Shown: positions 1-5,435 of the stretch, piece by piece | How positions within the stretch are numbered: position 1 is the stretch's first letter | Layout of the letters: the number at the start of each line of letters is the position of its first letter | DNA from: Candidatus Woesearchaeota archaeon | GTDB lineage: Archaea; Nanobdellota; Nanobdellia; Woesearchaeales; ARS49 | Direction of reading: 5' to 3' | Assembly (NCBI GenBank): GCA_016203345.1 | Contig: JACQMZ010000088.1 | Location: 1-6,176, forward strand | DNA length: 6,176 bases | Position numbers and translations under genes: made by a program | The notes under the pieces: generated by a model | Seen by the model: only the letters and a program-made list of their open reading frames with translations | Told to the model about the DNA's origin: nothing | The model's database searches: none

Positions 1-72
1 ATAGTAAATTGTTCTGTTAAAAACATATTATAGAACGTATATTAGAAACAATATTTTGTAAAGGTTATTTAG

Positions 73-127
73 TGCAAGAATGAAAAGTGAGAGTTTAGAC
101 TGCTGCTCAGAGCGAGCAAATCTTGCA
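73..127 (+). other. Candidate folded RNA segment (weak)
   Basis: A 7-base arm TGCAAGA (73-79) is matched exactly by TCTTGCA (121-127), and a second hairpin lies inside it at 101-118 (TGCT and GCT pairing with AGC and AGCA across a CAG loop, one bulged G). An AT-rich TATATTA at 38-44 would place a plus-strand transcription start near 67, just before the outer arm. No protein gene is convincing in 1-259, so a small RNA is possible. The fold does not match the archaeal H/ACA or C/D box layouts I checked, and short inverted repeats occur by chance. Low confidence. Confidence 0.2.
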
Positions 128-200
128 GGTCACAATAAGGTCGTGGTCCGAAATTAAAATAGGCACTATGAAGAAGGCACTTCAACACGTAGTAATGAAG

Positions 201-258
201 AAAAAGTGATGTTTCACCCGAAATTTTCTGAGTGAGCGAAGCGAACTCGAAAATTTCG
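201..258 (-). terminator. Long hairpin plus T-tract after the PAC2 gene
   Basis: Arms 219-233 and 245-258 are complementary over 14 pairs with one bulged base (T229). The outer part is the AT-rich CGAAATTTTC pairing with GAAAATTTCG. On the minus strand the hairpin begins one base after the PAC2 stop codon and is followed, 13 bases beyond its far arm, by a run of five T (205-201) in CTTTTTCTTC. This position fits a transcript end for the leftward operon. Archaeal termination depends mainly on T-runs, so the hairpin may instead stabilise the RNA 3' end. The loop on the plus strand contains GCGAAGC (236-242), a sequence known to form an unusually stable mini-hairpin in single-stranded DNA. Confidence 0.55.
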
Positions 259-259
259 C

Positions 260-973
260 TTAACCGACGTAACTCAGCTGTTTCTTTTCCTGGAGTTCTT
301 GCGCCTTGTGGCTTTGTTCCATGATGCCTTTGAGTTTATGCTCAAACTCTGATGCTTGTTTAAGCAAGGGTTTGGCGTCGACGTTTAACCCGAGGTATTT
401 GTCCAGGACTTCTATGATTTTGCTTGCGGCTTTGCTGTCTGGCAGGTTGGAGTGTGTTTCTGCGAAAAGTGAGGTGATGGGAAGTTTGTGTCGCATGATG
501 AGTGATGCGGTTACACCGACGATGATTCCTTCGCCGAGGCAAGGGTATCCGAGTTTTGCCAGCTGTTTTTGAGTAGTTGGGTTGGTGCAGTACGCAAATG
601 CCCGGGGCTCTTCACCAATGTCTGCTGACCCGACGCCTTCGATGGTAATGACTTCTTTCGCAGTGCACTGTTTGCACACGTCATTCACGAGGTCTGCTGC
701 CTTCCACTCGAGGTTGGCTGCTGGCGTGATGGAGTGGATGACGAGGATGTTGAATTTTTTGTTGTAGTAGATGCCGATGGGGTCGATGATTCTGCATCCG
801 TGAACAGCAAGGGTGACTGGTCCTTGTTCAAAATAGTGTTTGCCGATGAGTTCACAGTTGAGGTGGTCAATGAGAAATCCTGTGGTGATGGTTCCGACGA
901 GGCCAAAGCCTGGAAAGCCTTCTATGACGGTGACGTTCTTAGGTGTCTTTGATAGTTGAATAAGCGTGGCCAT
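260..973 (-). CDS. PAC2-family protein (proteasome assembly chaperone-like)
   Basis: The 237-residue product has the hallmarks of archaeal PAC2 proteins: the N-terminal glycine-rich stretch EGFPGFGLVG (18-27), an IEGVGS segment (111-116), a central GEGIIVGVTASL (147-158) and the late motif LPDSKAAS (177-184), followed by a charged helical, probably coiled-coil tail (about 200-232). Length is normal for the family. Eukaryotic and archaeal relatives bind proteasome alpha subunits and help ring assembly, but most archaeal members are untested, so a chaperone role is inferred. The protein ends LSYVG; this is not a true HbYX tail (hydrophobic-Tyr-any residue at the end), because the tyrosine is third from last and follows serine. 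The start ATG lies one base after the stop of the upstream gene with no strong ribosome binding site, so translation is probably coupled. Family call is firm; partner is unknown. Confidence 0.9.
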   Translation of the reverse strand: MATLIQLSKTPKNVTVIEGFPGFGLVGTITTGFLIDHLNCELIGKHYFEQGPVTLAVHGCRIIDPIGIYYNKKFNILVIHSITPAANLEWKAADLVNDVCKQCTAKEVITIEGVGSADIGEEPRAFAYCTNPTTQKQLAKLGYPCLGEGIIVGVTASLIMRHKLPITSLFAETHSNLPDSKAASKIIEVLDKYLGLNVDAKPLLKQASEFEHKLKGIMEQSHKAQELQEKKQLSYVG

Positions 974-974
974 C

Positions 975-1271
975 TTATTTGGTCAGCACCACGCTGTACC
1001 CGAGTTTTCTCACGCAGGAATTGTAGCTTTGCTGGCTGTTCGGGATTTGTGCAGGAAGTCCGCCGTACCTGCAGAGTGTGCCGTCGCTTCTGCCGCCGAT
1101 TTGCTTGCAGCACGTGTCACAGCTTGCCCTGTCAGGAAGCGGGCAGTTAAGAGTTTGCTCGAACACAACGACTTGTTTGCCAGTGATGGATCCAGTGAAG
1201 TACGCCGCCAGCATGACTATTGCGGCGATGAAAACAACGGTGATAGCCATGGCGAGAATGTCTTTGTCCAT
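975..1271 (-). CDS. Small cysteine-rich single-pass membrane protein, unknown function
   Basis: The 98-residue product has one hydrophobic segment near the N-terminus (about 5-26, ILAMAITVVFIAAIVMLAAY) and then a polar domain with six cysteines at 43, 51, 54, 55, 67 and 86, including CDTCC. An even number of cysteines beyond a membrane anchor suggests up to three disulfides outside the cell, or a metal site; the sequence does not decide between them. I do not recognise a family. The start is well supported: GGAGG lies four bases upstream, and a TATAAATA box at 1315-1308 predicts a leader of about 14 bases. It is the first gene of an operon with the PAC2 gene, which begins one base after its stop. 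Whether the two act together is unknown. The reading frame is real by its signals; the function is open. Confidence 0.75.
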   Translation of the reverse strand: MDKDILAMAITVVFIAAIVMLAAYFTGSITGKQVVVFEQTLNCPLPDRASCDTCCKQIGGRSDGTLCRYGGLPAQIPNSQQSYNSCVRKLGYSVVLTK

Positions 1272-1275
1272 AATG

Positions 1276-1280
1276 CCTCC
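1276..1280 (-). promoter_or_regulatory. Ribosome binding site GGAGG of the cysteine-rich protein
   Basis: GGAGG sits four bases before the ATG at 1271 on the minus strand. It fixes this start and shows that the leader, although only about 14 bases long, carries a ribosome binding site. Confidence 0.8.
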
Positions 1281-1307
1281 TTTTTATTGCCTCATGGGAA
1301 GGGAGGG

Positions 1308-1315
1308 TATTTATA
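1308..1315 (-). promoter_or_regulatory. TATA box of the leftward operon
   Basis: Reading leftward the sequence is TATAAATA inside a longer A/T run. An archaeal start is expected about 26 bases from the box centre, near 1285, giving a leader of about 14 bases that contains GGAGG. Box, leader and ribosome site fit together well. Confidence 0.7.
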
Positions 1316-1345
1316 TTTTTCTAACAGATAAGTTCACTACTTCAT

Positions 1346-1364
1346 GGTTGCAACAATCGCAACC
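1346..1364. promoter_or_regulatory. Perfect inverted repeat, possible operator
   Basis: GGTTGC (1346-1351) and GCAACC (1359-1364) form a perfect 6-base inverted repeat with a 7-base spacer. The right arm ends exactly where the TTTAAAAA box of the rightward operon begins, covering the place where TFB would contact DNA. The left half also contains the 8-base palindrome GTTGCAAC (1347-1354). Symmetry and position suggest a dimeric repressor or activator site able to influence both divergent operons. No regulator gene is recognisable next to it. Confidence 0.4.
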
Positions 1365-1372
1365 TTTAAAAA
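1365..1372 (+). promoter_or_regulatory. TATA box of the rightward unknown operon
   Basis: TTTAAAAA centred near 1368 predicts a start near 1395 and a leader of about 23 bases that includes GGAGG at 1407-1411. It is the best A/T box between the divergent genes on this strand. Confidence 0.6.
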
Positions 1373-1406
1373 GACCTTTCTTCTCATCACGTCAACAAAC
1401 TCTTTT

Positions 1407-1411
1407 GGAGG
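1407..1411 (+). promoter_or_regulatory. Ribosome binding site GGAGG of the first rightward gene
   Basis: GGAGG lies six bases before the ATG at 1418 and supports that start over the in-frame ATG nine bases downstream. Confidence 0.8.
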
Positions 1412-1417
1412 ACTACA

Positions 1418-2272
1418 ATGGGATTCATGGATTATTTCAGAAGCAAGCCAGATCAGGCGCGTGTCGAACAGGCATTAGATAACGTTATTTCAGCGCATGA
1501 AGAATGGAAGCGCTTGCCGAGTCCTGTATTTGTATTTGATAGGGAAGTGTATGATACGTATGCACCACAAGCTCCCCTTGGAGAGATCAGAACTGAACTA
1601 AAGCTTGCTTTTCCACGACCTTTGGTGGCTGTGCGTCCTGCTGATGTAAGCGTTTTGCCAGCTGAATGGAAACCACTGGCAGCGTACTTGCCTGGCAGGC
1701 GAGTAAGGACTGTCGGTGATATTGCTGCTGTTGATCAGGAAGTTGGTAATTTTGAAACTAAACTTACTGAAGAAATACGACAGCGTTCAGCAAGAGTCAA
1801 AGCTTCGCATGCCGCTCACCGCAGTGTGTTATGTCTTGGCTCTAATGACTCAGTGGAACAATTAACAGAAGCGTTCGAGCGTTTGTATCAGTCGGGTGCG
1901 CATGTGTTTTACGAAGTGGATTGCTCTGGGATTGTCGCATATGCGCGAGTATGTGCTAAAGAAATCGCAGACGCACTGGCTCATTATATCGACCCGCGAA
2001 AAGTGCCTGCGCAAGTGTTGACAAGCAAGGAGTTGTACAATCGCGCGGCTCAAAGTGGCTTGTCTGGCAGGGATGTACTGGAAAACATCAATCCAAAACT
2101 TGCTGCGCGCCTGCGCTATCATGGATTGTTGATTGGCGTTGTTACACAGCATGTGGCGCCAGAGGCCCAACCTGCACAAGCGGTTGCTCCTGCGGACCCA
2201 TTGTTCGCGCCTGCGCCGTTGCCAATTGCTCCAGGTCCTGCGTCTGTCAGAAGCGGTCCTAATCCTGATTAA
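1418..2272 (+). CDS. Uncharacterised 284-residue protein with Pro/Ala-rich tail
   Basis: I do not recognise this protein. No signal peptide or membrane segment is visible, so it is probably cytoplasmic. Residues 1-30 look helical and charged. The middle (about 35-130) contains FVFDREVYDTYAP (38-50), a PRPLVAVRP segment and a charged helix (about 105-130). Residues 135-245 look like a mixed alpha/beta domain with hydrophobic strands (VLCLGS 137-142, VFYEVDCSGIV 163-173, HGLLIGVVT 235-243). The last 35 or so residues (250-284) are dominated by proline and alanine and are probably disordered, as in linkers or partner-binding tails. The start is fixed by GGAGG six bases upstream and a TATA box about 50 bases before the ATG. 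It is the first of two co-directional genes; the second starts 15 bases after this stop, so the two are probably co-transcribed and may act together. Confidence 0.8.
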   Translation: MGFMDYFRSKPDQARVEQALDNVISAHEEWKRLPSPVFVFDREVYDTYAPQAPLGEIRTELKLAFPRPLVAVRPADVSVLPAEWKPLAAYLPGRRVRTVGDIAAVDQEVGNFETKLTEEIRQRSARVKASHAAHRSVLCLGSNDSVEQLTEAFERLYQSGAHVFYEVDCSGIVAYARVCAKEIADALAHYIDPRKVPAQVLTSKELYNRAAQSGLSGRDVLENINPKLAARLRYHGLLIGVVTQHVAPEAQPAQAVAPADPLFAPAPLPIAPGPASVRSGPNPD

Positions 2273-2287
2273 GTGAAGGGTAGTAAA

Positions 2288-3277
2288 ATGAAAAAAGAAG
2301 TGAGAGAAGCGTCTCAACTGGTTGTAGCTGCGTATGAAGCGCAGGATTTTTTGTCTGGCATTGGTAATTTTACTGTTAATCTGAGAGAGCAACAGGTTGC
2401 TATTCCTGCGATGTCTTTGGACGATCTTGTTGGTCTGCCTGCACTTACTGCACAATTCACACAAAATCTCAATCAACAACAGCAAGTATCTGAAGCTGAC
2501 ATTCAGAATGCAGAAGCAGAGTTGGCGCAGGTAGATGCTGCTGATGCACAGGCAGGTCATGCGGTGGCAGAAAAGCGTTCCCTTGCTGATCGTCTGGCTC
2601 TGAAAATGTCAGCAGAGCAGAATCCTGCGTACATTGTTGCGTATCATAATTTGATGGGTTTGGATTACACTGTTGATGTCGCTAAAGTGTGGGACCAGGC
2701 TCAGCTGGCGCGTGGTGCTATTCAAACGTACGCAAAGTCTGGTGCTGTTAAGGCACAGCAAGCGTATGGTCTGGTGCGCAGGTTGACCGAAGCATTGCTG
2801 CAAACCATGCAATCCCCATACACAGGTCCATTATCCGTCCCTGCAATGATTGCCGCAATCACTGGAAAGCCAGCGAAGAAACCAGAGACGGAAGAGGAGA
2901 GGAAACGGACAGTACAAGGAGATGGAATTCGCGCAGTGTTAGCAAGGATTCCGTCGAGCGAAGACGTGGACTCATGCATGGATGAAATCCTTACTGCCGC
3001 AGCACAGTCTCCGCATTTTGATGACATTCGTGAAGTACTACCTGAGATTGTGGGCGTATATGCCAGAACGCAGACGTACCGTCGGGGTTTCGGAGTGAGG
3101 GAACTGTTCACAGGTGTTCCGTACGGTCCGACTCGTGGGCAGCTGGCACGCAAAGTTTGCGGCTTTATTGAAAGTTTCGACCCAACAAGATCTGCCGAAG
3201 AACAAGTTGAGGCTGCTGAAAGATCTATTGCGCGTCTTACTGACTACAAAGCGTACCAGTGCTTTATGAATTATTAA
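2288..3277 (+). CDS. Uncharacterised 329-residue helical protein
   Basis: I do not recognise a family. The product appears soluble and almost wholly helical. A Gln/Ala/Glu-rich stretch (about 55-110), with NQQQQ and AEAELAQ segments, could form a coiled coil. A helical middle domain (about 112-195) is followed by a charged, probably flexible hinge (KKPETEEERKR, 197-207) and a C-terminal helical domain (about 210-329) with PSSEDVDSCMDEI and the distinctive RGFGVRELFTGVPYGPTRG (266-284). I chose the ATG at 2288 because GAAGGG (2275-2280) lies seven bases upstream; an in-frame GTG at 2273, directly after the previous stop, would add five residues. It is the second gene of the rightward operon. 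Its stop overlaps the stop of the opposing membrane-protein gene, so the two transcripts must overlap at their 3' ends. Confidence 0.78.
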   Translation: MKKEVREASQLVVAAYEAQDFLSGIGNFTVNLREQQVAIPAMSLDDLVGLPALTAQFTQNLNQQQQVSEADIQNAEAELAQVDAADAQAGHAVAEKRSLADRLALKMSAEQNPAYIVAYHNLMGLDYTVDVAKVWDQAQLARGAIQTYAKSGAVKAQQAYGLVRRLTEALLQTMQSPYTGPLSVPAMIAAITGKPAKKPETEEERKRTVQGDGIRAVLARIPSSEDVDSCMDEILTAAAQSPHFDDIREVLPEIVGVYARTQTYRRGFGVRELFTGVPYGPTRGQLARKVCGFIESFDPTRSAEEQVEAAERSIARLTDYKAYQCFMNY

Positions 3278-4569
3278 GCTTTGTTTTCGTCGAAGAGCAC
3301 GCGGAGAGCATCTATAATGAAAGTGATGTTTCTCTTCTGTACGTCGACGTCAGTGGATGTAAGCACAACCGGTCTTGTTCGAGTGGCCTGATTGACGGCA
3401 CTTATTTGGCTATCAACAAAATTTACTAAATATGTGGGAAGGTCATCGCGGGCGGTGATTCTTGGCGCTGCTACACGCAATCGTGAATTCTCAAGTCTGA
3501 TATTTGCAGTAGCAGAGAATTGAGTGGTTATTCTCTTTGTCAACGGCAATGGCGCAATCTTATCGTGCAGGATATTCCGAACGTCAGTGTACGCTTTGAT
3601 AATGCTGTCGCGGGATCTTATATATTTTCTGTCAGTCACAGCACTAATCCCTGGCATGACGTCCCAACTTGTGTTGGCATCATCTAAGCGCGTCACAACA
3701 GCATTAACCTGTGTTTTCATCCTTGTTTCTATTTTTCTTTGTTCTTCCGGCCTTATCTTCTCGGCTATGGCTTCTACTTTTGCTTCTGCTCGTGCTCCGA
3801 TTGCGTCTTTTATGGAATCAAAAAATCCTGTTCCATGTCCTCTAACGGTCTCGGCCGCTTCTTCTACTTTTCCTGCGCCGAAGAGCCATTTGCTTGCATT
3901 GAGCAGTATGAGTGCTAAGAGGATCCACCAGACCCAGTTGCCGAATGTTTCGAGTGCTTCGAGGGTGCGTGTGACTCCCGGGCCGGCTTCTGGCAGTGCT
4001 TGTACTGCCGCTGCTCCGACTACTCCGCCCAATGCGGCAACAACATTCCTGCCCCCTGTGGGAAGTTGACTTTGGCTATATTCCACCATGATCCCAACCA
4101 TCCACCACGCCAGCAACAGCAACAGTGCTCTCATGAGGTATCCTTTGTTGGTTTCTGGTTCGTAAGAGTACGCGAGCCAGATGGCTATGGCGGATGGGAT
4201 GCCGACCATGATGAAGCCGAAGAATGCTGAGTACGTTATGGCTATAGTAATCAAGAGTGCTGGGGGGAAGAATACTCCGACAAGGATGGCGAGTGCGAGT
4301 GAGGCGACAAGTGCTGTTCTTTTGCTGAGGTCTTTCAACACTGGCGCGTGGGCAAAGAGTTCAAAGACTGCGAAGAAGAGGATGAGCACGATGACCATGC
4401 GCGTGAAGGCAACGAATGTTATGGCCGGATTGTCGCCGGTGACGAATTCAAGGTTGAAGATGTAGCTGACCCAGTCCTTGATGTCTGTTCGGGTTTGTTG
4501 TGCGTCCTGCCTTGGCGTGCACGCACCAACCAGCAAAAGTAAGAATATTGCAAGAATGATTTTTTTCAT
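3274..4569 (-). CDS. Polytopic membrane protein with lipoprotein-like N-terminus
   Basis: The 431-residue product begins with a short charged n-region (MKK), a hydrophobic core and LLVGAC at 12-17, which reads as a lipobox with Cys17 as the possible lipidated residue. After a polar stretch come several hydrophobic segments, roughly 52-73, 84-101, 104-134 (probably two), 145-163, a weaker Gly/Ala-rich one at 176-191, and 209-229. The remaining 200 residues are soluble: a charged helical region (235-300, rich in Glu, Ala, Lys), then a mixed domain to the end. A lipobox ahead of multiple membrane spans is an unusual combination. I recognise no family; a VirB6/TrbL-like channel component is conceivable by architecture only. 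The start is supported by AGAGGTG four bases upstream and TTTAAATA, which predicts a leader of about 14 bases. It has its own promoter and faces the unknown operon tail-to-tail. Confidence 0.85.
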   Translation of the reverse strand: MKKIILAIFLLLLVGACTPRQDAQQTRTDIKDWVSYIFNLEFVTGDNPAITFVAFTRMVIVLILFFAVFELFAHAPVLKDLSKRTALVASLALAILVGVFFPPALLITIAITYSAFFGFIMVGIPSAIAIWLAYSYEPETNKGYLMRALLLLLAWWMVGIMVEYSQSQLPTGGRNVVAALGGVVGAAAVQALPEAGPGVTRTLEALETFGNWVWWILLALILLNASKWLFGAGKVEEAAETVRGHGTGFFDSIKDAIGARAEAKVEAIAEKIRPEEQRKIETRMKTQVNAVVTRLDDANTSWDVMPGISAVTDRKYIRSRDSIIKAYTDVRNILHDKIAPLPLTKRITTQFSATANIRLENSRLRVAAPRITARDDLPTYLVNFVDSQISAVNQATRTRPVVLTSTDVDVQKRNITFIIDALRVLFDENKA

Positions 4570-4573
4570 AAGG

Positions 4574-4580
4574 CACCTCT
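4574..4580 (-). promoter_or_regulatory. Ribosome binding site AGAGGTG of the membrane-protein gene
   Basis: AGAGGTG lies four bases before the ATG at 4569, within the short leader predicted from the upstream TATA box. It confirms the start that includes the lipobox. Confidence 0.75.
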
Positions 4581-4605
4581 TTCTGAAGCGAATGCGGCAT
4601 CAGTG

Positions 4606-4614
4606 TATTTAAAG
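4606..4614 (-). promoter_or_regulatory. TATA box of the membrane-protein gene, overlapping the antitoxin stop
   Basis: Reading leftward the sequence is CTTTAAATA, a strong archaeal TATA box. It predicts a start near 4583 and a leader of about 14 bases carrying AGAGGTG. The TAA stop of the upstream antitoxin gene (4611-4609) lies inside the box, so the membrane-protein gene has its own promoter although it follows closely in the same direction. Confidence 0.75.
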
Positions 4615-4905
4615 ATTTCTGATAATTTCGAGTGACTGTTTCTGCGTCGCATATTGTATGTTGCCTTTGACGCCGTGGTCTAGGAGGAGATCAAGCATGT
4701 CGCGTGTGGTGGTGTTGCATATGTGTGCTGCTTCGCGGAGGCTGATGAGGCCGGCTTTGTAGAGTTTGATGGCATATTCTTGTATGCCGAGGGTGAGAAG
4801 TTGCCGTAATGCGGTGGACTCGTCTGTGCCTTCTCGTTGTGTGCGGTATTTGATTCCTTTCAGTAGTTGCTCAGGTAGTCGTGTTGTTTTTGCGATTGTG
4901 GTCAT
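4609..4905 (-). CDS. UPF0175-family antitoxin with RHH-like N-terminus
   Basis: The 98-residue product has a short N-terminal strand and helices (KTTRLPEQLLKGIKYRTQ, 6-23; then ESTALRQLLTLGIQEY, 29-44) like a ribbon-helix-helix DNA-binding fold. The UPF0175 core follows: KLYKAGLISLREAAHICN (47-64), a helix-turn-helix-like segment. Family members are antitoxins of PIN toxins; they bind the toxin and usually repress their own promoter. I start at 4905 because GGAGGTG lies four bases upstream; an in-frame ATG at 4932 would add nine residues within the toxin gene and has no such site. The start overlaps the stop of the preceding PIN gene as ATGA. The order toxin then antitoxin is reversed relative to the neighbouring module. 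It shares the pattern L(L/M)TLG with the antitoxin fragment at the window end, so the two look paralogous. Confidence 0.85.
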   Translation of the reverse strand: MTTIAKTTRLPEQLLKGIKYRTQREGTDESTALRQLLTLGIQEYAIKLYKAGLISLREAAHICNTTTRDMLDLLLDHGVKGNIQYATQKQSLEIIRNL

Positions 4906-5405
4906 CGTGCACCTCCAAGCTCGTTCATACAAAGATCATATTCCTCATCGCTGACGTACACGCGTAGGTTATTGAGGAATGATTGCGCGTCATGTCGGCT
5001 GATATTGTTGCGAAGGAATAAGAGTACAACAATTGTACTTGGCGTAATGGCTTTTTTTCCCACTACCTGGAGTACTCGTAAGAATTTCTGGTCATCACTG
5101 GAAATGAAATCGTATGGGTGAACGCAACTGAGTCTGTAGAGATCTTCTTCTCCGCCAAGGAGGTGTAGTTCTGAGATTTCTGATTCTAGTTGTTTGTTTT
5201 GAATGTTCGGTGCAATGACTTGCATGTGCGAATCGCGTATATTTCTTTCTATGAGTGTGCTGTCTGGCTTCCCCCGGGCTTCATCGACGACCTCACGTTT
5301 CACTTGTGCAGGAATGATTACTCTTAGATGTCGGACAACAGTTTCTTTGGCTCCTGCTTTTGTTAGTTTGATGAGACTGTCTGCATCACACAATACGGTT
5401 GTCAT
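4902..5405 (-). CDS. PIN-domain toxin (VapC-like RNase), first gene of its module
   Basis: The 167-residue product has the spaced acidic residues of a PIN nuclease: Asp7 in VLCDADSLIKL, Glu38 in VKREVVDEA, Glu86/Glu87 in GGEEDLY and Asp104/Asp105 in ISSDDQKFL. These would bind the metal ions used to cut RNA; VapC-type toxins typically cleave tRNA or rRNA. Length matches PIN proteins of the DUF3368 type, although it is more divergent than its neighbour. I start at the ATG at 5405, not the in-frame one at 5426, because the TATA box at 5435-5428 is centred about 26 bases upstream of 5405, so the transcript should begin at or next to the ATG. No ribosome binding site is seen. Its final codons (Gly-Gly-Ala-Arg) also encode the GGAGGT site used by the antitoxin gene, which starts inside its stop. 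Confidence 0.82.
   Translation of the reverse strand: MTTVLCDADSLIKLTKAGAKETVVRHLRVIIPAQVKREVVDEARGKPDSTLIERNIRDSHMQVIAPNIQNKQLESEISELHLLGGEEDLYRLSCVHPYDFISSDDQKFLRVLQVVGKKAITPSTIVVLLFLRNNISRHDAQSFLNNLRVYVSDEEYDLCMNELGGAR
4910..4916 (-). promoter_or_regulatory. Strong ribosome binding site of the antitoxin, inside the toxin gene
   Basis: GGAGGTG lies four bases before the antitoxin ATG at 4905 and within the last codons of the PIN gene, where it encodes Gly-Gly. It is one of the two best matches to the expected ribosome-site consensus in the window, in contrast to the toxin, which has none. Confidence 0.8.
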
Positions 5406-5427
5406 ACAATGTAATGTAGCGTACACA

Positions 5428-5435
5428 TATTTAAA
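5428..5435 (-). promoter_or_regulatory. TATA box of the second toxin-antitoxin module
   Basis: Reading leftward the sequence is TTTAAATA within the near-palindromic ATTTAAATAT. Its centre is about 26 bases from the ATG at 5405, so the transcript is predicted to be leaderless. The TAA stop of the upstream PIN gene (5433-5431) lies inside the box. Confidence 0.7.

Noticed and set aside
80..157. Short frame of 25 residues in the left flank
   Set aside because: No ribosome binding site, no recognisable composition, and it coincides with the inverted repeats noted there.
206..231. C/D box small RNA (GTGATGT followed by CTGA)
   Set aside because: The C box is imperfect, the D box lies inside the terminator-like stem, and no C'/D' pair is present.
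260..268. HbYX proteasome-docking tail at the PAC2 C-terminus
   Set aside because: The protein ends SYVG, so the tyrosine is third from last and preceded by serine, unlike the required hydrophobic-Tyr-X ending.
1862..2560. Open frame of 232 residues on the minus strand
   Set aside because: It spans the junction of two well-signalled rightward genes, is rich in Arg, Cys and Leu without domain character, and has no ribosome site or promoter.
2722..3153. Open frame of 143 residues on the minus strand
   Set aside because: Lies wholly inside the rightward 329-residue gene, is Ser/Pro/Thr-rich with no recognisable motif, and has no start signals.
3524..4069. Open frame of 181 residues on the plus strand
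   Set aside because: Antisense to the membrane-protein gene; its Ser/Ala/Pro-rich composition is what the opposite strand of that gene would give.
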